The notes: generated by a model not told the origin, from the letters alone. 64,000 nucleotides of DNA from Pseudoxanthomonas sp. J35 (GCF_000513995.1 NZ_AZVB01000001.1:62001-126000); one strand, 5' to 3'. Numbered from the stretch's first letter, positions 49,132-61,186 are shown. Translations and numbers: made by a program.

Positions 49132-50628
49132 ATGTCCGTGCTTGCCCCCCTCGCCCCCCTGCGCGCCCACGCCGGCCAGCGCCTGACCCAGGGCCTGGAC
49201 GACGCCACCGTCGTCCGCCTCGCCGCCACCCACCCGGACCTGGGTGCGGCGATCGAGGCCGCCGCCGCCGAGTACGCGCGCCAGCGCGAGGACGCCGCCG
49301 ACCTGCTCGACCTCGACGAGGCCGAGCAGATCCGGGTGCTGCAGGGCGGCTTCGTGAACTTCTACGCCGACGACAGCGTGAACCCGTACGTGGCCCTGGC
49401 CGCGCGCGGCCCGTGGGTGGTCACCCTCAAGGGCGCGGTGCTGTACGACGCCGGCGGCTACGGCATGCTCGGCTTCGGCCACACCCCGCCGGCGGTGCTG
49501 GAAGCGCTGGCCCGTCCGCAGGTGATGGCCAACATCATGACCCCGAGCCTGTCGCAGGGCCGCTTCACCGCTGCGCTGCGCCGCGAGATCGGCCACAGCC
49601 GCGGCGGCTGCCCGTTCGAGCGCTTCATGTGCCTCAACTCCGGCTCCGAAGCCGTTGGCCTGGCCGCGCGCATCGTCGACATCAACGCCAAGCTGCAGAC
49701 CGACCCCGGCGCGCCGCACGCCGGCGCCGCGATCAAGCGCGTGGTGGTCAAGGGCAGCTTCCACGGCCGTACCGACCGCCCGGCGCTGTACTCCGATTCC
49801 ACCCGCCGCACCTACCAGCAGTACCTGGCCAGCTACCGCGGCGAGGACTCGGTGATCGCAATCCCGCCGTACGACGTGGCCGCGCTGCGTCGCGCCTTCG
49901 CCGACGCCCGGGCCAACAACTGGTTCATCGAGGCGGTCTTCCTCGAGCCGGTGATGGGCGAAGGCGACCCGGGCCGCTCGGTGCCGGTGGAGTTCTACAA
50001 CGCCGCCCGCGAACTGACCCGCGAGCACGGCAGCCTGCTGCTGGTCGACTCGATCCAGGCCGGCCTGCGCGTGCATGGCACGCTGTCGCTGGTCGACTAC
50101 CCGGGGTTCGAAGGCGTCGACCCGCCGGACATGGAGACCTATTCCAAGGCGCTCAACGCCGCGCAGTTCCCGCTGTCGGTACTGGCGCTGGACGCGCGCA
50201 CCGCCGGCCTGTACCGCAAGGGCGTGTACGGCAACACCATGACCGCCAACCCGCGCGGCCTGGACGTGGCCTGCGCCACCCTCGAGCAGCTCACCCCGCA
50301 GGTCCGCGCCAACATCCGCGAGCGCGGCGCGCAGGCGATCGCCCGCCTCGAACAGCTGCGCGGCGAACTGGGCGGAATGATCACCAAGGTCCAGGGCACC
50401 GGCCTGCTGTTCTCCTGCGAACTGGCCCCGCAGTTCAAGTGCTACGGCGCCGGCTCCACCGAGGAATGGCTGCGCATGCACGGCGTCAACGTGATCCATG
50501 GCGGCGAGAACTCGCTGCGCTTCACCCCGCACTTCGCCATGGACGAGGAAGAGCTCGACCTGCTGGTCACGATGGTCGCGCGCGCCCTGCGCGAAGGCCC
50601 GCGCCGCGAGCAGGCCTCGGTGGCCTGA
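49132..50628 (+). CDS. class III PLP-dependent aminotransferase
   Basis: 498 residues of fold type I: GMLGFGHTPPAVLEAL, the cofactor phosphate loop CLNSGSEAVGLAAR, KGSFHGRTDRPA, FLEPVMGEGDPGR, the pyridine-binding Asp306 and the Schiff-base Lys339 in TYSKALNAAQFPLS. At Asp306 the usual DE(V/I)QTG is DSIQAG, an unusual variant. The substrate is not clear; the divergent Lrp-type regulator suggests an amino acid such as lysine, ornithine or a related compound. A terminator follows. Confidence 0.85.
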   Translation: MSVLAPLAPLRAHAGQRLTQGLDDATVVRLAATHPDLGAAIEAAAAEYARQREDAADLLDLDEAEQIRVLQGGFVNFYADDSVNPYVALAARGPWVVTLKGAVLYDAGGYGMLGFGHTPPAVLEALARPQVMANIMTPSLSQGRFTAALRREIGHSRGGCPFERFMCLNSGSEAVGLAARIVDINAKLQTDPGAPHAGAAIKRVVVKGSFHGRTDRPALYSDSTRRTYQQYLASYRGEDSVIAIPPYDVAALRRAFADARANNWFIEAVFLEPVMGEGDPGRSVPVEFYNAARELTREHGSLLLVDSIQAGLRVHGTLSLVDYPGFEGVDPPDMETYSKALNAAQFPLSVLALDARTAGLYRKGVYGNTMTANPRGLDVACATLEQLTPQVRANIRERGAQAIARLEQLRGELGGMITKVQGTGLLFSCELAPQFKCYGAGSTEEWLRMHGVNVIHGGENSLRFTPHFAMDEEELDLLVTMVARALREGPRREQASVA

Positions 50629-50650
50629 TCCCGCCCGCAGTGCCACGAAG

Positions 50651-50679
50651 GAAGCCGGCGCAAGCCGGCTTCTTTCTTT
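50651..50679 (+). terminator. Rho-independent terminator after aminotransferase
   Basis: GAAGCCGGC/GCCGGCTTC stem with a GCAA loop, followed by TTTCTTTC. It lies 22 bases past the stop. Confidence 0.85.
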
Positions 50680-50738
50680 CCGCGGCGGCCTGATTGCTGC
50701 AGACTTTCCACTCCGCCCCGGAAAACCACAGGCCCGCC

Positions 50739-51371
50739 ATGCCCGCCGTCGAAGTCCGCCACCCGCTCGTCCAGCACAAGATCGGCCTGCTGCGCTCGGC
50801 GGACCTGAGCACCAAGGGTTTCCGCGAGCTGGTGACCGAGCTGGGCACCCTGCTCGCCTACGAGGCCACCGCGGACCTGGCCACCGAGGAAACCACGGTG
50901 CAGGGCTGGGCCGGACCGGTGCAGGTCAAGCGCATCGCCGGCGCCAAGATCACCCTGGTGCCGATCCTGCGCGCCGGCCTGGGCATGCTGCCCGGCGTGC
51001 TGGCGCTGATCCCGGCGGCGAAGGTGAGCGTGGTCGGCCTGCAGCGCGACGAGACCACCTTGCAGCCGGTGCCCTACTTCGAACGCCTGACCGGCCGCCT
51101 GGACGAGCGCGATGCGCTGATCCTGGACCCGATGCTGGCCACCGGCGGCTCGCTGGTCGCGACCATCGCCATGCTCAAGCGCGCCGGTGCGCGCCGGATC
51201 AAGGGCATCTTCCTGGTCGCCGCGCCGGAAGGCCTGGCCACGGTCGAGGCCGCGCATCCGGACGTGCAGATCTACACCGCCGCGATCGACGAGCGCCTCA
51301 ACGACAAGGGCTACATCCTGCCCGGCCTGGGCGACGCCGGCGACCGCATTTTCGGCACGCGGGTCGACTGA
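50739..51371 (+). CDS. upp: uracil phosphoribosyltransferase
   Basis: 210 residues. Makes UMP from uracil and PRPP in pyrimidine salvage. Motifs: [22 protein letters not shown], the PRPP loop [17 protein letters not shown], and the uracil-binding end [16 protein letters not shown] at 50739 ([11 protein letters not shown]) is the conserved start; an in-frame ATG-like extension to 50694 is upstream of it. Confidence 0.96.
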   Translation: MPAVEVRHPLVQHKIGLLRSADLSTKGFRELVTELGTLLAYEATADLATEETTVQGWAGPVQVKRIAGAKITLVPILRAGLGMLPGVLALIPAAKVSVVGLQRDETTLQPVPYFERLTGRLDERDALILDPMLATGGSLVATIAMLKRAGARRIKGIFLVAAPEGLATVEAAHPDVQIYTAAIDERLNDKGYILPGLGDAGDRIFGTRVD

Positions 51372-51417
51372 CGCACGGCCCCTGCCCCGCCGCGCAGCGG
51401 CGGCGTGGACGGCTTGC

Positions 51418-53181
51418 TCATTTCCTTCCGGCGTCCTGCACCGGCGGCGCCAGCGCCTGGATCGCCGCGCTCACGTAGACCAGCGGCGCGTTCCAGTTGA
51501 TCGCGATCTCGTTGCTGGCGTAGCTGCAGTCGTGGTCGATCCACGACAGCGCCGGCAGCGACGAGGGATAAGGCACGCCCTTGCAGTCGACCAGGTCCTG
51601 CTGGCGCGGATTCGGTCCGCCCGACAGCAGGCCCGGCACGGGCGCCTCGACGCCGTCGGCCTGCGACGGGCGATGGTGGATGTGCATCGGCGTGCGCAAC
51701 CCGTGCCCGGTGACGAAGGAGATGCCCAGCGGATTGCGGCCGAGCACGTAATCCAGCTGCGACTGCGCCGCATCCAGGTATTCGCGCCGGCCGTCGATGC
51801 GGTATCCCTGCAGCATCACCAGCGCCTGGTTCAGCGCCACCGCGCTGCTGCCCCAGACGAAATCCCAGGCTTCCATCGAGACCCGCCAGGGCGACTGCTG
51901 CGAACGCGCGACCAGGCGGTCGGCCGCCTCCTGCACCTTCCGCACGACCTTCCTGCGTTCGGCTTCCGGCAGGCGCGCGCGGTGCTGAGCCAGCGAGATC
52001 CAGCCCAGGCTGCCGACGTCGTTCCAGTCCGGGATGGCCAGGTCGCCGGCATGCTTGCGGAACGCGTCGAGGTACGAGGCCTCGCCAGTGGTGACGTAGA
52101 GCTCGGCCGCCGCCCAGGCGAATTCGTCGTCGAGCTTGCCGTCGCCATAGGCGCCGGTGCTGACATCATCCGGCTGCCGGTAGACCACATCCGGATTGGC
52201 CTGTGCCCAACGCCACGCCGCTTCGGCCGCCTCGCGCATACGCCCCGGCAGGCCCGGGAACTGCGCCTCGTACGGCGCGTAGATGCGGCTGGCGGTGGCC
52301 ATCACCGCGGCGAAATCCAGCGCCGCGGCGGTGGAGCGGCCGACCATGTAGCGGCGTTCGCGCGCCTGGTCGGGCATCACCACCGGATCGAACGCGAGGT
52401 TGGTGAGCTTGTGGTAGACGCCGCCGTCGGCCGGGTCCTGCATCGCCAGCATCCAGCGCAGGTTCCACCACGCTTCGTCGAGGATGTCGGGCACGCCGTT
52501 GCCGCTTTCCGGGATGCCCAGTTCGCGCCCGCCGAAGAACTCCGGGAAATGCTCGTAGGCGGCCAGCAGGGTCCAGGTGGTGATGCCGGAGTTGACCACG
52601 TACTTGTTGTAGTCGCCGGCGTCGTACCAGCCGCCCGGCGCGGAGACGACGGTGCCGGCCGGGCGCGCCGCCGTGGCGGCGGAGGGATGGATCTCCACCT
52701 CGGTGTCCGGATGGCCGGCCGCGCGCGCGTAGGCTCCGGCATGCGCGGCATCGAGCGCGGTGCCGGAGCGCATCAGGTAGAACGCCTTGAGCGAGGCGTC
52801 GGCCAGCGCCGAGTAGGCCTGCGCATCGACCGGGAACGGATCGGAGGGCGGCAGCCCCTGCGCGCGGATGCGGTAGCGGCCGGGCACGGCCAGCGCGCTG
52901 AAGTCGGCGATCGCCGCGTGGCGCCCGGCCGGTACCCACACGCCGGGGTCGCCGGTTTCGCCGCGCAGCACCACCTCGCCGTCGGCCTCGCGGACGACCT
53001 CGAAACTGCGCGGCCGCCCGCTCTCCAGCACGGCGAGCTTCTGCGCGCCGGGCAGGAAGCCAATCTGGTTCAGCCGCACCTGCCCGCCGTCCGCCGCCGG
53101 CGACTCCGGCAGGCCGCAGGCGATGCCGAGGCAGGCCAGCGCCAGCGGCAGCACCGGCAGGATGCGGTCGCGCGCGCTCAC
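51418..53181 (-). CDS. glycoside hydrolase family 9 cellulase-like enzyme
   Basis: 587 residues. A signal with a possible lipobox (LGIAC) leads into an Ig-like CelD_N domain (VRLNQIGFLPGAQKLAVL; about 35-115), then the GH9 barrel. The base pair of aspartates is in GGWYDAGDYNKYV (Asp187, Asp190), the His motif is GHGLRTPMHIHHRPS, and the acid Glu558 is in ASNEIAINWNAPL, so it should be active on beta-1,4-glucan or a related polymer. GTG at 53181 overlaps the stop of the MAPEG gene (GTGA). Confidence 0.92.
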   Translation of the reverse strand: MSARDRILPVLPLALACLGIACGLPESPAADGGQVRLNQIGFLPGAQKLAVLESGRPRSFEVVREADGEVVLRGETGDPGVWVPAGRHAAIADFSALAVPGRYRIRAQGLPPSDPFPVDAQAYSALADASLKAFYLMRSGTALDAAHAGAYARAAGHPDTEVEIHPSAATAARPAGTVVSAPGGWYDAGDYNKYVVNSGITTWTLLAAYEHFPEFFGGRELGIPESGNGVPDILDEAWWNLRWMLAMQDPADGGVYHKLTNLAFDPVVMPDQARERRYMVGRSTAAALDFAAVMATASRIYAPYEAQFPGLPGRMREAAEAAWRWAQANPDVVYRQPDDVSTGAYGDGKLDDEFAWAAAELYVTTGEASYLDAFRKHAGDLAIPDWNDVGSLGWISLAQHRARLPEAERRKVVRKVQEAADRLVARSQQSPWRVSMEAWDFVWGSSAVALNQALVMLQGYRIDGRREYLDAAQSQLDYVLGRNPLGISFVTGHGLRTPMHIHHRPSQADGVEAPVPGLLSGGPNPRQQDLVDCKGVPYPSSLPALSWIDHDCSYASNEIAINWNAPLVYVSAAIQALAPPVQDAGRK

Positions 53182-53585
53182 AGGCTGGCCTGCGCGACGA
53201 AGCGCCACAGCCCCAGCAGGGCCATGCCCGCGAGCACCAGCAGGGTCAGAGCCGCGCCACCGGCGCGGCCGGCGGAATAGCCGGACGAACCGCCCAGCCC
53301 GGCCGCGTGCATCAGCCGCGCGCCCAGCAGGGCGAGGCCGAAGGTCCACAGGACTTCGGCGCGGGTGCCGGCCAGCTCGAGCAGGGCCAGCACCAGCAGG
53401 CCCAGCGGCACGTACTCGGCGAAATTGGCGTGGACGCGGATCCGGCGTTGCAGCTCGGGATCGCCACCGGCACCGATGCCGATGCGCTGCGCCCGGCGCT
53501 GCAGCATCACGCGCAGCGACAGGTACAGGAAGAGAAGCAGGTGGAGCGATGCGACCAGCAGGCTGATGCGCGGCGTTGCGGCCAT
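53178..53585 (-). CDS. MAPEG family membrane protein
   Basis: 135 residues with four hydrophobic helices. The MAPEG pattern is seen in QRRIRVHANFAEYVPLGLLV and LLGARLMHAAGL. Bacterial members include glutathione-S-transferase-like proteins, but many have no known role. It precedes and overlaps the GH9 gene by four bases. ATG at 53585 fits the first helix. Confidence 0.88.
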   Translation of the reverse strand: MAATPRISLLVASLHLLLFLYLSLRVMLQRRAQRIGIGAGGDPELQRRIRVHANFAEYVPLGLLVLALLELAGTRAEVLWTFGLALLGARLMHAAGLGGSSGYSAGRAGGAALTLLVLAGMALLGLWRFVAQASL

Positions 53586-53630
53586 GCGACTTATCCCCAG
53601 GACGTGCCCGGGGGGGGGATTGTGCCAGCC

Positions 53631-54521
53631 TCAGGCCGCCAGCGGGCGGGCCTGCAGTTCGGCCAGCTCCTGGGTGGTGCCGAAGCGGCCCTTTTCGTCG
53701 CGGACGACCCGCGCCAGGGCGCATTGCGGGTCGTGGGTGAAGAACAGGCGCACGTCGCGGGCCAGCTTGTCCTCGAGGAAGCTGCGCTTCTCGTCGATCA
53801 GCAGCTCGGCATTGCGGTCGTAGCCCATGGTGATCGGCAGGTGCACCCAGGAACGGCCGGGAATCAGGTCGGCGCAGAACACCACGCCGCCGTGCGGCTG
53901 CCCGTCGACGCCGGCCGGGCCGACGATCTCGGCCAGCATCAGCCCCGGGGTATGGCCGTCGCTGAAGCTGAAGCGCACCGCCTGGCCGAGGCTGCGCGAA
54001 TACGGCCCGTCGACGATCTCCAGGCGGCCGCTGGCCTCGAGCAGGCCCGGCAGCTCCGGAATGAAGCTGGCGCGGTCGCGCGGATGCGGATGCCGCGCGC
54101 GTTCCCAGTGCGCGGCGCCGACCAGGTAGGTCGCGTTGGGGAACAGCAGTTCCGGCGCGCGTCCTTCGGCCCAGGGTGCCAGCAGGCCGCCGGCGTGGTC
54201 GAAGTGCAGGTGGCTGAGCACCACCACGTCGATGTCCTCGTGCTCGAAGCCGGCCGCGCGCAGCGAGTCGACCAGCACGTGCCGGTCCTCCTGCACGCCG
54301 TAGCGCTCGCGCAGCTTCGGCTCGAAGAACGCGCCGATGCCGGTCTCGAACAGCACGGTCCTGCCGTTGAGCGGGCTGGCCAGCAGCGCGCGGCAGGCAA
54401 GGTCGATGCGGTTGTGCTCGTCCGGCGGCGCCCACTTTTCCCACATCGCCTTCGGCGCGTTGCCGAACATGGAGCCGCCGTCGAGCTTCTGCGTGTTGCC
54501 GCGGATGGACCAGAGTTTCAT
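53631..54521 (-). CDS. MBL-fold metallo-hydrolase
   Basis: 296 residues. Zinc motif [13 protein letters not shown], followed by [41 protein letters not shown] and FFTHDP at the end, as in the N-acyl-homoserine-lactonase/MBL hydrolase branch. Whether it acts on lactones cannot be told. ATG at 54521 ([11 protein letters not shown]) starts the family N-terminus; the open frame to 55586 lies over the ggt gene. Confidence 0.88.
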   Translation of the reverse strand: MKLWSIRGNTQKLDGGSMFGNAPKAMWEKWAPPDEHNRIDLACRALLASPLNGRTVLFETGIGAFFEPKLRERYGVQEDRHVLVDSLRAAGFEHEDIDVVVLSHLHFDHAGGLLAPWAEGRAPELLFPNATYLVGAAHWERARHPHPRDRASFIPELPGLLEASGRLEIVDGPYSRSLGQAVRFSFSDGHTPGLMLAEIVGPAGVDGQPHGGVVFCADLIPGRSWVHLPITMGYDRNAELLIDEKRSFLEDKLARDVRLFFTHDPQCALARVVRDEKGRFGTTQELAELQARPLAA

Positions 54522-54574
54522 GGGGCGAATGCTAGCGGCCGGCCGGTTAAGAATCCGGAATCCGGCCGCGTCCC

Positions 54575-56356
54575 TCAGGGCCTGGCCGCGGCGGTTTCGC
54601 GCTCCGCGCCGACGCGGGCGCTGCCGACGTCGTTGCGCGGATCGGTGCCGCCTTCGAGCCGGTTGTCCACCCGGTCCCAGACCACGGTCTGCATGTTGCC
54701 CCAGACGTGGCTGGAGGCGCGGCCGCTGACGGTGTCCTCGGGCAGCTTCACCGTGTGGCCCATCGCCCGCAGCTTCGCCGCCGTGGCGGCGTCGAAGGCG
54801 CCGCTTTCGGCGTCGATCAGGTCGGGCCACCACTGGTGGTGGTAGCGCGGCAGCGCGGCCACCTCCTGCGCGCCCAGGCCATCGGCCACGCCCAGCGCGC
54901 CGAGCAGGACCATGGTGATGATGCGGGTGCCGCCCGGCGTGCCGATCACCGCGATCTTCTCCGGCGAGACCATGAAGGTCGGGGTCATCGAGCTCAGCGG
55001 CCGCTTGCCCGGCTGCGGCGCGTTGGCCTCGTAGCCCATCACGCCGAAGGCGTTGGGCTGGCCCGGGACCAGGGCGAAGTCGTCCATCTCGTTGTTGAGC
55101 AGCACGCCGGTGCCCGGCGGCACCAGGCCCGAGCCGAACAGCAGGTTCACCGTCTGGGTGACCGCGGCGCGGTTGCCGTCGGCGTCGACGATCGAGAAGT
55201 GGGTGGTCTCCTCGTCCTCCAGCGGGGTCGGCAGGCCGGAGAACGAATCGCTCGGCGTGGCCTTCTCCGGATTGATCGTGGCGCGCAGGCCGGCGGCGTA
55301 GTACGGGTTGGTCAGCACGTCGACCGGCACGTCGACGAAGTCCGGATCGCCCAGGTAGAAGGTGCGGTCGCGGAAGGCGCGGCGCATCGATTCCACGGTC
55401 AGGTGGACGCGCTGCGCCGGGTCCAGCTTCGCCAGGTCCCAGCCGGCCAGGATCTGCAGCATCTGCGCCAGCGCCACGCCGCCGGAAGACGGCGGCGGCG
55501 CGGTCACCACCTCCCAGCCGCGGTAGCCGAAACGCAGGGGTTCGCGCTCCTTGACCCGGTAGGCGGCCAGCTCCTCGGCGGTCCACTGGCCGCCCTCGGC
55601 GCGCACGCCGGCGACCAGCTTCTTCGCCACCGGGCCGCGATAGAAACCGTCGAAGCCGTTCTTCGCCAGCAGTTCCAGGGTGCGCGCCAGGTCCGGCTGC
55701 TTTAGCACCTGGCCGACCTTCGGCGGCTGCCCGTCGATCAGGAACACGGCGCGGGTGCCGGGGAAGCGCTCCATCACCTCGCGGCGCGCGGCGTAACCGC
55801 GCTCGAGCCGGCGGTAGACCGGGAAGCCGTCGCGGGCCAGGCGGATCGCCGGGGCCAGGCTTTCGGACAGCGGCAGGCGGCCGTACTTCTCCGCGACGTG
55901 GACCAGCGCGGCCGGCAGGCCGGGGATGGCCGCGGCCCAGGGGCCGTCCTCGGCCAGCGAGGAATCCAGCTTGCCGTCGGCGGTGCGGTAGCGCTCGGTG
56001 GTGGCGGCGGCCGGCGCGGCCTCGCGCGCGTCGATGAACACGTCGCGGCCGCTGTCGGCCTGGTGCAGCAGGAAGAAGCCGCCGCCGCCCAGGCCCGAGC
56101 TGATCGGCTCCACCACCGACAGCGCCGCCGAGACCGCGACCGCGGCGTCGAAGGCGTTGCCGCCGCGCTCCAGCACCTCGAAGCCGGCATCGGTGGCCAG
56201 GTGGTGGGCGCTGGCGATGGCGGCCTGGCCGGGCGCCCTCGCGGCCGCGGCGAGCGCTTCGGGGACGCGGCCGGTGTCGGCGGCGAGGGCCGGCAGGGCC
56301 AGGCCGGGCAGCAGCAGGAACAGCGCCAGCAGCAGGCGCGGCAGCGGACGGGTCAT
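54575..56356 (-). CDS. ggt: gamma-glutamyltransferase
   Basis: 593 residues with a signal peptide (ending PALA). The proenzyme cuts itself before the catalytic Thr384, in [36 protein letters not shown] and [13 protein letters not shown] are kept in the small subunit and [16 protein letters not shown] in the large one. It acts on glutathione in the periplasm. ATG at 56356 overlaps the ferredoxin stop by four bases. Confidence 0.94.
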   Translation of the reverse strand: MTRPLPRLLLALFLLLPGLALPALAADTGRVPEALAAAARAPGQAAIASAHHLATDAGFEVLERGGNAFDAAVAVSAALSVVEPISSGLGGGGFFLLHQADSGRDVFIDAREAAPAAATTERYRTADGKLDSSLAEDGPWAAAIPGLPAALVHVAEKYGRLPLSESLAPAIRLARDGFPVYRRLERGYAARREVMERFPGTRAVFLIDGQPPKVGQVLKQPDLARTLELLAKNGFDGFYRGPVAKKLVAGVRAEGGQWTAEELAAYRVKEREPLRFGYRGWEVVTAPPPSSGGVALAQMLQILAGWDLAKLDPAQRVHLTVESMRRAFRDRTFYLGDPDFVDVPVDVLTNPYYAAGLRATINPEKATPSDSFSGLPTPLEDEETTHFSIVDADGNRAAVTQTVNLLFGSGLVPPGTGVLLNNEMDDFALVPGQPNAFGVMGYEANAPQPGKRPLSSMTPTFMVSPEKIAVIGTPGGTRIITMVLLGALGVADGLGAQEVAALPRYHHQWWPDLIDAESGAFDAATAAKLRAMGHTVKLPEDTVSGRASSHVWGNMQTVVWDRVDNRLEGGTDPRNDVGSARVGAERETAAARP

Positions 56357-56631
56357 CGTGCCTCCGGGAGGTAGAGCTCGGGATGTTCTTCCTGGAGCCG
56401 GCGCAGCTTGGCCAGCAGCGCCTCGTGGCTCTCGGGACGTTCGGGATCCGGGTCGATGCATTCGACCGGGCAGACCACCACGCACTGCGGCTCGTCGAAA
56501 TGGCCGACGCATTCGGTGCAGCGGGCCGGATCGATCACGTAGATCGTCTCGCCCATCGAGATGGCCTGGTTGGGGCAGGCCGGCTCGCAGACGTCGCAGT
56601 TGACGCAGAGTTCGTTGATCTTCAGGGACAT
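56353..56631 (-). CDS. YfhL family 4Fe-4S dicluster ferredoxin
   Basis: 92 residues. Two cluster motifs: [12 protein letters not shown] and [21 protein letters not shown], with the six-to-nine-residue insertion between the second and third Cys of the second motif that marks the YfhL/Alvin type. The C-terminal helix is charged. It is the first gene of the fdx-ggt pair. Confidence 0.94.
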   Translation of the reverse strand: MSLKINELCVNCDVCEPACPNQAISMGETIYVIDPARCTECVGHFDEPQCVVVCPVECIDPDPERPESHEALLAKLRRLQEEHPELYLPEAR

Positions 56632-56711
56632 GCTTTCACGGGGCCCGGCGCACCGGGGTGCGTACGCGCTGCGCGACGGACGCGCGCCTGCGCGGGAACC
56701 CGGCCCCGCAT

Positions 56712-56737
56712 GCGCCCGGCCGCTGACGGCCGGGCGC
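56712..56737. other. perfect 11-bp-stem hairpin
   Basis: GCGCCCGGCCG/CGGCCGGGCGC with a CTGA loop, nine bases after the stop of the lipoprotein gene (minus strand). No U-run follows on either strand, so it is a weak candidate for a terminator and may instead stabilise the mRNA end. Confidence 0.5.
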
Positions 56738-56745
56738 GGGGGCGC

Positions 56746-57249
56746 TTACTTGGCTTCGACGAAGACGTAGTCGGCACCGGTCGGCTGCAGGGCGACCTGC
56801 ACGCGCGGATTGTCGGCCGCGTCGCCGATGAACAGGATGCGCACGCCCTTCATGGTGTCCGGCGGCACGTCCTTGAACGCGATCTCGATCAGGTCGGCCA
56901 TCTTCGCCGAGGCCGGCGAACCGAAGGCCAGCAGGTTGCCCTTCTGCACGCCGCGGGCCATCGCGGTCTTGGCCGCTTCCACCTGGCGCTCGTACTTGGC
57001 CTCGAACTCCGGATCGGATTCCGGCGGCAGGTAGTACAGGAACGGGTTGGTGGTGATGTTGCCCATGTTTTCCTGCACCACGGCCGGCAGGTACGCCTTC
57101 CAGCCGGCGTCGTCGTCCTTGGCGGGCGCGGCCAGCACCTTGGCCTCCGCGGCCTCGTTGGACACCGGCGCCTCCTTCTTGCAGGCAGTCAGCGCCAGCG
57201 GCGAAACCAGCAGGCTTGCGAGCAGAAGCGCGCGCGTCGTCTTGTTCAT
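56746..57249 (-). CDS. lipoprotein of unknown function
   Basis: 167 residues with a lipoprotein signal ending LTAC. The body contains NPFLYYLPPESDPEF and a central AFGSPASAKMADLIEIAF, then a strand-rich end (GVRILFIGDAADNPRV ... VFVEAK). It resembles family-restricted proteins of xanthomonads, to my memory, with no known role. 60 bp separates it from coaD. Confidence 0.75.
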   Translation of the reverse strand: MNKTTRALLLASLLVSPLALTACKKEAPVSNEAAEAKVLAAPAKDDDAGWKAYLPAVVQENMGNITTNPFLYYLPPESDPEFEAKYERQVEAAKTAMARGVQKGNLLAFGSPASAKMADLIEIAFKDVPPDTMKGVRILFIGDAADNPRVQVALQPTGADYVFVEAK

Positions 57250-57309
57250 CAGGAACCTCCCGTCGTTGCTAATGTGAAGTTACTCGTTTGTTGCCCGTGC
57301 CGCCGTCGG

Positions 57310-57816
<507 letters not shown>

Positions 57817-58494
57817 TCAGGTCGCCGGATTGGCACCGGCAAGTGTATCAGCGCCTTCAGGCGAGGGTGTATCGCCCTCCGCGGCCTCCGCCGGGCCGCG
57901 GTAGAGCGCCGCGCGTGCCTGCGCGGTGCGCAGCTCGCGGTGCAGCGTCCAGCCCGGCGGCAGCGACGGCGCCTGCGCCGCCGGCGATTCGACGTAGAGC
58001 CAGCCGCCGGGCGCGATACGCGGCAGCAGCGCCACCAGCGCCGGCTCCCACAGGTTGCCGGCGAACGGCGGATCGACGAAGGCCAGGTCGAAGCGCGGCT
58101 GCGGGCCGGCTTGCGCCAGCCAGCGCAACGCATCGTCCTGTACGACCTGCACCTTCGCCGCGGCGTCCAGCTTGCGGACGATCGCGCGCAGCCCCTCGGC
58201 CTGCGCCGGGTCGCGCTCGACCAGCACCGCGCTGGCCGCGCCGCGCGATACCGCCTCCAGGCCCAGTGCGCCGCTGCCGGCGAACAGGTCCAGCACCGCC
58301 GCGCCCGGGGTCACCGCCTGCAGCCAGTTGAACAGGGTCTCGCGGACCCGGTCGGAGGTCGGGCGCAGGCCGTCGATGTCCGGCACCGGCAGCCGGGTCC
58401 CGCGCCAGCGGCCGCCGACGATGCGCACGCTGCCGGCGCCGCGCGCGGGCGCGGCCGGGCGTTGCGCGGGACGGCGCGGAGGCAACCTGTTCAT
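57817..58494 (-). CDS. rsmD: 16S rRNA (guanine(966)-N(2))-methyltransferase
   Basis: 225 residues. SAM-binding LDLFAGSGALGLEA and catalytic FVDPPFAGNLW are present; the N-terminal VRIVGGRWRGTRLPVP and RPTSDRVRETLFNWL mark RsmD. An N-terminal basic run (RRPAQRPAAPARG) precedes the fold. ATG at 58494 (MNRLPPRRPAQ) leaves 57 bp to the divergent ftsY; a longer start at 58542 would overlap it. Confidence 0.95.
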   Translation of the reverse strand: MNRLPPRRPAQRPAAPARGAGSVRIVGGRWRGTRLPVPDIDGLRPTSDRVRETLFNWLQAVTPGAAVLDLFAGSGALGLEAVSRGAASAVLVERDPAQAEGLRAIVRKLDAAAKVQVVQDDALRWLAQAGPQPRFDLAFVDPPFAGNLWEPALVALLPRIAPGGWLYVESPAAQAPSLPPGWTLHRELRTAQARAALYRGPAEAAEGDTPSPEGADTLAGANPAT

Positions 58495-58551
58495 CGGGGG
58501 AATGCGGGGCGCGGTGCTAGCATGACGCGCATTCTCCGACATCCGCAGGCA

Positions 58552-59769
<1,218 letters not shown>

Positions 59770-59771
59770 GG

Positions 59772-60899
59772 ATGGACGCGACCCGGCGTGGCGCGCGCCG
59801 CGCGCGCGGCGCGGCGCAGGCAGTGGCAACCGATCCTCCGCCGTGGATCGACGGCGACCGCTTCGCGCGCCCGCTGCTGGCCTGGTTCGACCGGCACGGC
59901 CGCCACGACCTGCCCTGGCAGCATCCGCGGACGCCGTACCGGGTATGGCTGTCGGAGATCATGCTGCAGCAGACCCAGGTCGCCACGGTTATTCCCTATT
60001 TCCTGCGCTTCGTCGGGCGCTTCCCCACCCTGCCCGACCTGGCCGCCGCTTCCACCGACGAGGTGATGGCGCACTGGGCTGGCCTCGGCTACTACGCCCG
60101 CGCCCGCAACCTGCACGCGGCCGCGCGCCGCTGCGTCGAGCTGCACGCTGGCGACCTGCCACGCGATTTCGACGCCCTGCGGGCGCTGCCCGGCATCGGC
60201 CGCAGCACCGCCGCGGCGATCCTCTCGCAGGCGTGGGGCGACCGTTTCGCCATCCTCGACGGCAACGTCAAGCGCGTACTCGCCCGCTGGCATGGCGTGC
60301 ACGGCTGGCCGGGCACGCCGGCGGTGGAGAAGCAGCTGTGGGCGCTGGCCGAAGCGCACGTCGCCACCGTTCCCGAAGGGCGGCTCGCCGACTACACCCA
60401 GGCGCAGATGGATTTCGGCGCCACGCTGTGCCGGCGCGCGCGCCCGGCCTGTGGCGAATGCCCGGTGTCTTCCGGCTGCACCGCGCTGCGCGAAGGCCTG
60501 GTCGAAGCGCTGCCGACGCCGCGCCCCGGCAAGGCCCTGCCCGAGCGCGAGGCAGTGGCACTGCTGCTGGAGAACGCGCGCGGCGAACTGCTCCTGCAGC
60601 GTCGTCCGCCAACCGGCATCTGGGCCTCGCTGTGGACCCTGCCGCAGGCCGACACCGAAACCGAGCTGCGCGCGTGGTTCGAACGCCAGATCGAAGGCGA
60701 CTACGACGCCGCCGACGACCTGCCGCTGATCGTCCACACCTTCAGCCACTACCGCCTGCACCTGCAGCCCCGCCGCCTGCGCCGCGCCACGCCGCGACCC
60801 GGCGTGGGCGACAATGGCGACCAGCGCTGGGTATCGCGCACCGACCTGGCCTCGCTGGGCCTGCCCGCGCCGATCCGCCGCCTGCTCGACAGCCTCTGA
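59772..60899 (+). CDS. mutY: adenine DNA glycosylase MutY
   Basis: 375 residues. It removes adenine opposite 8-oxoguanine. The glycosylase domain has [13 protein letters not shown] (catalytic Glu), the helix-hairpin-helix [13 protein letters not shown] with the catalytic Asp in [12 protein letters not shown], and the 4Fe-4S site [23 protein letters not shown]-like domain with FSHYRLHL recognises 8-oxoG. The start at 59772 has GAGG directly against it; GTG at 59823 ([11 protein letters not shown]) is a possible later start. Confidence 0.95.
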   Translation: MDATRRGARRARGAAQAVATDPPPWIDGDRFARPLLAWFDRHGRHDLPWQHPRTPYRVWLSEIMLQQTQVATVIPYFLRFVGRFPTLPDLAAASTDEVMAHWAGLGYYARARNLHAAARRCVELHAGDLPRDFDALRALPGIGRSTAAAILSQAWGDRFAILDGNVKRVLARWHGVHGWPGTPAVEKQLWALAEAHVATVPEGRLADYTQAQMDFGATLCRRARPACGECPVSSGCTALREGLVEALPTPRPGKALPEREAVALLLENARGELLLQRRPPTGIWASLWTLPQADTETELRAWFERQIEGDYDAADDLPLIVHTFSHYRLHLQPRRLRRATPRPGVGDNGDQRWVSRTDLASLGLPAPIRRLLDSL

Positions 60900-60913
60900 C
60901 CACGGAAACCGCC

Positions 60914-61186
60914 ATGACCCGCACCGTCTTCTGCCAGTACGAACAACGCGAGACCGAAGGCCTGGACTTCGCGCCCTGGCCCGGCGAGCTGGGCCGGCGC
61001 ATCCACGACAGCATCGGCAAGGCCGCATGGGCCAGGTGGCTGGCGCACCAGACCATGCTGATCAACGAGAACCGGCTGTCGCCGCGCGACCCGCAGCACC
61101 GCGCCTTCCTGCAGGCGGAAATGGAGAAGTTCCTGTTCGGCGGCGGCGCGGAGAAGCCGGCCGGCTACGTGCCGCCGGAAGAGTGA
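60914..61186 (+). CDS. yggX: Fe(2+)-trafficking protein YggX
   Basis: 90 residues: [20 protein letters not shown] at the start, then [18 protein letters not shown] and EMEKFLFGG, all diagnostic. The family protects iron-sulfur clusters and lies next to mutY (itself an FeS enzyme) in many gammaproteobacteria, as here. 14 bp after mutY; terminator downstream. Confidence 0.95.
   Translation: MTRTVFCQYEQRETEGLDFAPWPGELGRRIHDSIGKAAWARWLAHQTMLINENRLSPRDPQHRAFLQAEMEKFLFGGGAEKPAGYVPPEE

Noticed and set aside
57843..58525. Plus-strand frames over rsmD running into ftsY.
   Set aside because: They are shadows of rsmD; the SAM and catalytic motifs are on the minus strand, and ftsY begins only at about 58552.
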